A stretch of 64,000 nt of DNA from positions 62,001 through 126,000 of the forward strand of contig NZ_FWFF01000013.1 in assembly GCF_900163715.1 (NCBI RefSeq). Direction: 5' to 3'. Source of the DNA: Brevibacterium yomogidense (GTDB lineage Bacteria > Actinomycetota > Actinomycetes > Actinomycetales > Brevibacteriaceae). Position numbers and translations under genes: made by a program. The notes under the pieces were generated by a model, which saw only the letters and a list, made by a program, of their open reading frames with translations, ran no database searches and was not told the DNA's origin. Of the stretch, positions 61,173-64,000 are shown piece after piece; the stretch's first letter is position 1, and each line of letters begins with the position of its first letter.

Positions 61173-61796
61173 TCACACGAAGCGGGAGACGTCGCCCGCC
61201 CCCTCACGCCGCACGATCGGTGCGCCCTCCGTGTAGTCGATGACGCTCGTGGGGGTGGTGCCGGGCACGCCGGATTCGATGACGAGGTCGACGTCACGGC
61301 CGATCGCATCCGCGACGTCCTGAGGCTCCGTGAGCGGGTCCTCGTGGCCGGGCAGCAGGAGCGTCGAGGACAGGATGGGCTCCCCGACCTCCCGCACCAG
61401 CGCCAGAGCGGTCGCGTTCTCCGGGATGCGCGCGCCCACAGAGTTCTTCTTGGGGTGCAGCATCTTCTTCGGCACCTCCTTCGTCGCCTTCATGATGAAG
61501 GTGTAGGGGCCCGGGATGAGCGACTTGATCGTCCGGAACGCCGAATTGTCGAGGATGACGAACTGGCCCAGCTGCGAGAACTCATGGCACATGAGCGTGT
61601 AGTGGTGCTTGGAGTCGAGGCTGCGGATCCGCGCGATGCGCTCGATGCCCTCCTTGTTCCCCAGGGAGCAGCCCAGCGCGTAGCAGGAGTCCGTCGGGTA
61701 CGCGATGAGCCCACCGTTCCTGATGACCTCCGCAGCCTGCCGGATCAGGCGCGGCTGCGGGTCGACCGGGTGGATGGCGACTGTTTTCGCATTCAT
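61173..61796 (-). CDS. YciO-like L-threonylcarbamoyladenylate synthase family protein
   Basis: YrdC/Sua5-domain protein of 207 residues, the same length as E. coli YciO. Visible are GGLIAYPTDSCYALGCSLG, RIRSLDSKHHYTLMCHEFSQLG and IPGPYTFIMKATKEVPKKM. The YrdC fold makes threonylcarbamoyl-AMP for tRNA modification in its main members. YciO-type paralogues lack a firmly assigned role, so the name is for the family. The ATG at 61796 was preferred over a GTG two codons upstream. Its stop is 3 bp from that of tetR. Confidence 0.88.
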   Translation of the reverse strand: MNAKTVAIHPVDPQPRLIRQAAEVIRNGGLIAYPTDSCYALGCSLGNKEGIERIARIRSLDSKHHYTLMCHEFSQLGQFVILDNSAFRTIKSLIPGPYTFIMKATKEVPKKMLHPKKNSVGARIPENATALALVREVGEPILSSTLLLPGHEDPLTEPQDVADAIGRDVDLVIESGVPGTTPTSVIDYTEGAPIVRREGAGDVSRFV

Positions 61797-61818
61797 GACC
61801 ACATCGTACTGGCTCCGC

Positions 61819-62979
61819 TCAACCGGACAGGGGGACGATCACCTCGCGTGAGCTCCGACCGGCGACGCGCCGCCTGCCGATCGGCAGGCCCGAACCGGTG
61901 CGGAGGTCCGAGGCGATGAGATTGTTGACCCAGCGGGCCCGGGGGTCCGCATCGACGAGCAGGGCCTTCAGCAGCAGCGTCGCGGGGAGCGCGAGCAGCG
62001 CACCCAGCGCGCCGAGCACCCAGTACCAGAAGAGCAGCGACAGGAAGCTCACGAAGGGCGTGACCCCCACCGATTCCCCGGTGAACTTCGGCTGGATGAT
62101 CGACTGGATGACGAAGTTCAGGACGCTGAACGCGATGACGACCCACAGAGCTGCGACCCAGCCCTGGTCCACCAGCGCGAGCAGGGCCGGCGGCACGAGC
62201 CCGATCACGAAGCCGACGTTCGGGATGTAGTTCGTGAGGAACGCGAGCACGCCCCAGACCAGCGCCAGCGGCACCCCGATGATCTCCAGGGCGATGACGT
62301 CCAGGACCGCGACGATGAGACCGAAGATCGTCGCGACGATCCAGTACCTGCGCACACCCTCTGCGAACGAGGTCATGGCCGTCGCGATCCGCGGACGCAC
62401 CGCTGCCGTCGTCCGGATCCTCTGGCCGAAGGACATCGAGTCCATGGCGACGAAGAACACCGCCATCACGGCCGTCGTCAGGAGACCGACCACGAGGGAG
62501 ATGTTGTTGAAGACGGCACCCGCCGCACCGGCGATCGAATTCGCATCGATCGCGGCGAACTGCTCTTCGATGAAGGCCGGCGTCAGCCCCACCGTCGCGA
62601 GCCACTCCGCCGCGTCCTGCACGATGCCGAGCATCTTCTCCGTGTAGCTCGGCAGCACGAGCACCAGCTGGGCGACGGCCCACCCGGTCAGCGCGAAGAA
62701 TGCGGCGAGCAGCGCCAGGACGACGACGACCGTCACCATCGCCGCCGCGAAGCGCGGCATCCGCAGGCGCACGAGGCGGGCCTGCAGCGGATGCACGATG
62801 AGGACGAGGTTGAGCGCGAGGAACACGGGCGCGATGATGCTCTGGAGCTCTCGGACCACCATGATCGTCACCGCGAGGGCGGCGAGGCCCACGGTCACCA
62901 GGACGTAGCGGGGCAGCGGGCTGCGGTCCGACGGCGACTCCGCGGGCACTGCTGCGCCGTCATGGTCCGCGGTCGTCAC
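61819..62979 (-). CDS. AI-2E family (DUF20) membrane protein
   Basis: Polytopic protein of 386 residues and about eight membrane helices with the family core ([43 protein letters not shown] and the conserved [20 protein letters not shown]). The family is named for autoinducer-2 export, but members also act as Na+/H+ antiporters, so the function is open. The GTG at 62979 overlaps the der stop by 4 nt and gives the natural N-terminus. The YciO-like gene follows by 22 bp. Confidence 0.93.
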   Translation of the reverse strand: MTTADHDGAAVPAESPSDRSPLPRYVLVTVGLAALAVTIMVVRELQSIIAPVFLALNLVLIVHPLQARLVRLRMPRFAAAMVTVVVVLALLAAFFALTGWAVAQLVLVLPSYTEKMLGIVQDAAEWLATVGLTPAFIEEQFAAIDANSIAGAAGAVFNNISLVVGLLTTAVMAVFFVAMDSMSFGQRIRTTAAVRPRIATAMTSFAEGVRRYWIVATIFGLIVAVLDVIALEIIGVPLALVWGVLAFLTNYIPNVGFVIGLVPPALLALVDQGWVAALWVVIAFSVLNFVIQSIIQPKFTGESVGVTPFVSFLSLLFWYWVLGALGALLALPATLLLKALLVDADPRARWVNNLIASDLRTGSGLPIGRRRVAGRSSREVIVPLSG

Positions 62980-64000
62980 CGCCGCTTCCTCTTCTCCCGG
63001 ATCCGCATGCCCAACTGGATGGGCGTGCCGGTGAAGTCGAACGTCTCCCTCAGCCGGCGGAGGATGAACCGCCGGTATCCGGGATCGAGGAACCCGGTCG
63101 TGAAGACGACGATGTGCGGCGGCCGACTGGAGACCTGCGTGCCGAAGAGGATCCGCGGCTGCTTGCCGCCGCGCACGGGGTGCGGGTTCGCCGCGACGAG
63201 CTCCCCCAGGAAGGCGTTGAGCCGGCTGGTCGGGATGCGCATGTCCCAGCTCTTCAGCGCGTGCTCCATCGCGGGCACCAGCTTGTCCGCGTGCCGACCG
63301 GTCTTCGCGGAGATGTTCACCCGCGGCGCCCACTCGACGTGCGCCAGGTCCTTCTCGATCTCACGGCCCAGCCAGTGCCGACGCTCCTCATCGACGAGGT
63401 CCCACTTGTTGAACGCGAGGACGAGCGCTCGCCCGGCCTCCGTCGCGCTGCGGACGATCCGGATGTCCTGCTCGCTGAGCGGTTCGTTCGCCTCTAAGAG
63501 GACCAGCGCGAGCTCGGCGCGCTCCAGCGCCGTCTGCGTCCGCAGAGACGCGTAGTAGTCGGCACCGCTCGCCTGTCGCGCGCGCTTCTTGATGCCGGCG
63601 GTGTCGACGAACTTCCACGGCTTGCCGCCCAGCTCGACGACCTGGTCGACAGGATCGCGCGTGGTGCCCGCGACGTTGTCGACGATGACCCGCTCCTCCT
63701 TCGCCAGATGGTTGAGCAGTGACGACTTCCCGACGTTGGGACGGCCGACCAGCGCGATCCGGCGCGGTCCGCCCGGCTCCTCCGCGTCGTCGACCTCGGA
63801 GAACTCCGGCAGCGTCTCCATGATGACGTCGAGCAGGTCCGCGACGCCGCGGCCGTGCATCGCGGAGACCGTGCGGGGCTCTCCCAGCCCCAGCGCCCAC
63901 AGCTCCGCCGCCTGGATCTCACCGCGCTCGTCGTCGACCTTGTTCGCCGTGAGGATGACGGGCTTGCCCGCACGGCGCAGCATGCGCACGACGTGCTCGT
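62976..64000 (-). CDS. der: GTPase Der (partial, 5' end off the right edge)
   Basis: Tandem-G-domain GTPase required for maturation of the 50S ribosomal subunit. The visible part holds the end of the first G domain ([11 protein letters not shown], its G4 motif), the complete second G domain with [15 protein letters not shown] and [10 protein letters not shown], and the KH-like C-terminal domain ending in a basic RIREKRKRR tail. The beginning of the first G domain lies beyond the window. The AI-2E gene overlaps its stop by 4 nt. Confidence 0.97.
   Translation of the reverse strand, partial: EHVVRMLRRAGKPVILTANKVDDERGEIQAAELWALGLGEPRTVSAMHGRGVADLLDVIMETLPEFSEVDDAEEPGGPRRIALVGRPNVGKSSLLNHLAKEERVIVDNVAGTTRDPVDQVVELGGKPWKFVDTAGIKKRARQASGADYYASLRTQTALERAELALVLLEANEPLSEQDIRIVRSATEAGRALVLAFNKWDLVDEERRHWLGREIEKDLAHVEWAPRVNISAKTGRHADKLVPAMEHALKSWDMRIPTSRLNAFLGELVAANPHPVRGGKQPRILFGTQVSSRPPHIVVFTTGFLDPGYRRFILRRLRETFDFTGTPIQLGMRIREKRKRR

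Noticed and set aside
1..64000. Prophage, insertion sequence, CRISPR or toxin-antitoxin elements
   Set aside because: Gene content is continuous chromosomal functions; no transposase, integrase, direct-repeat array or toxin-antitoxin pair was seen.

Overview
The window is about 64 kb of GC-rich actinobacterial chromosome, densely packed with genes that mostly overlap by ATGA or GTGA. MurE carries the DNPR motif of meso-diaminopimelate-adding enzymes. The gene set (dcw cluster, PknL/Rv2175c/class II DAHP synthase block, GcvH/GarA/DUF151 block, single-chain acyl-CoA carboxylase, large acyl-CoA catabolic operon) fits Actinomycetota, probably a Brevibacterium-like member of Micrococcales. The genus is inference. 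I see no prophage, insertion sequence or CRISPR array.

Region 1 (1-15,316, minus strand) is the division and cell-wall cluster, transcribed mraZ-rsmH-ftsL-ftsI-murE-murF-mraY-murD-ftsW-murG-murC-ftsQ-ftsZ; ftsZ runs off the left edge. Upstream of mraZ lies a three-unit GTGGAG/GTGGGA array with exact 10-bp period, the expected MraZ operator. The same units recur on the opposite strand in front of the divergent moxR-DUF58-transglutaminase operon (15,777-20,205), so MraZ may control both. That operon converges on a DUF3040 gene across a 44-bp perfect palindrome.

Region 2 (20,449-32,405) holds dinB, a lipoprotein, a polyprenyl diphosphate synthase, an Rv2175c-like regulator, a LysM/lytic-transglycosylase protein overlapping a PASTA kinase (PknL type), threonine aldolase, class II DAHP synthase, a DUF151 protein, a GarA/OdhI-like FHA protein, gcvH and tRNA-Pro(GGG). 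Two blocks that are separate in Mycobacterium tuberculosis are joined here, putting a kinase beside homologues of two known kinase substrates.

Region 3 (32,495-45,265) has an alkylation-repair pair (tag, alkB) with a thioesterase; a 1310-residue Pls-type membrane non-ribosomal peptide synthetase (A-T-three beta-helix domains separated by membrane pairs) whose predicted code resembles lysine codes, followed 5 bp later by an M1 metallopeptidase; a GNAT and a MATE transporter; and a single-chain acyl-CoA carboxylase. The synthetase and peptidase are the best candidates for a specialised, undescribed function.

Region 4 (45,335-61,169) is a carboxylic-acid catabolic island: a minus-strand operon of two SDRs, three acyl-CoA dehydrogenases, thiolase, CoA ligase and the carboxylase, divergent from a second CoA ligase and a LIV-type ABC importer, ending in a TetR gene. 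Two promoters carry matching inverted repeats (AGTTGA...TC[A/G]A[C/T]T), suggesting one repressor. The right edge holds a YciO-like protein, an AI-2E family membrane protein and the 3' part of der.
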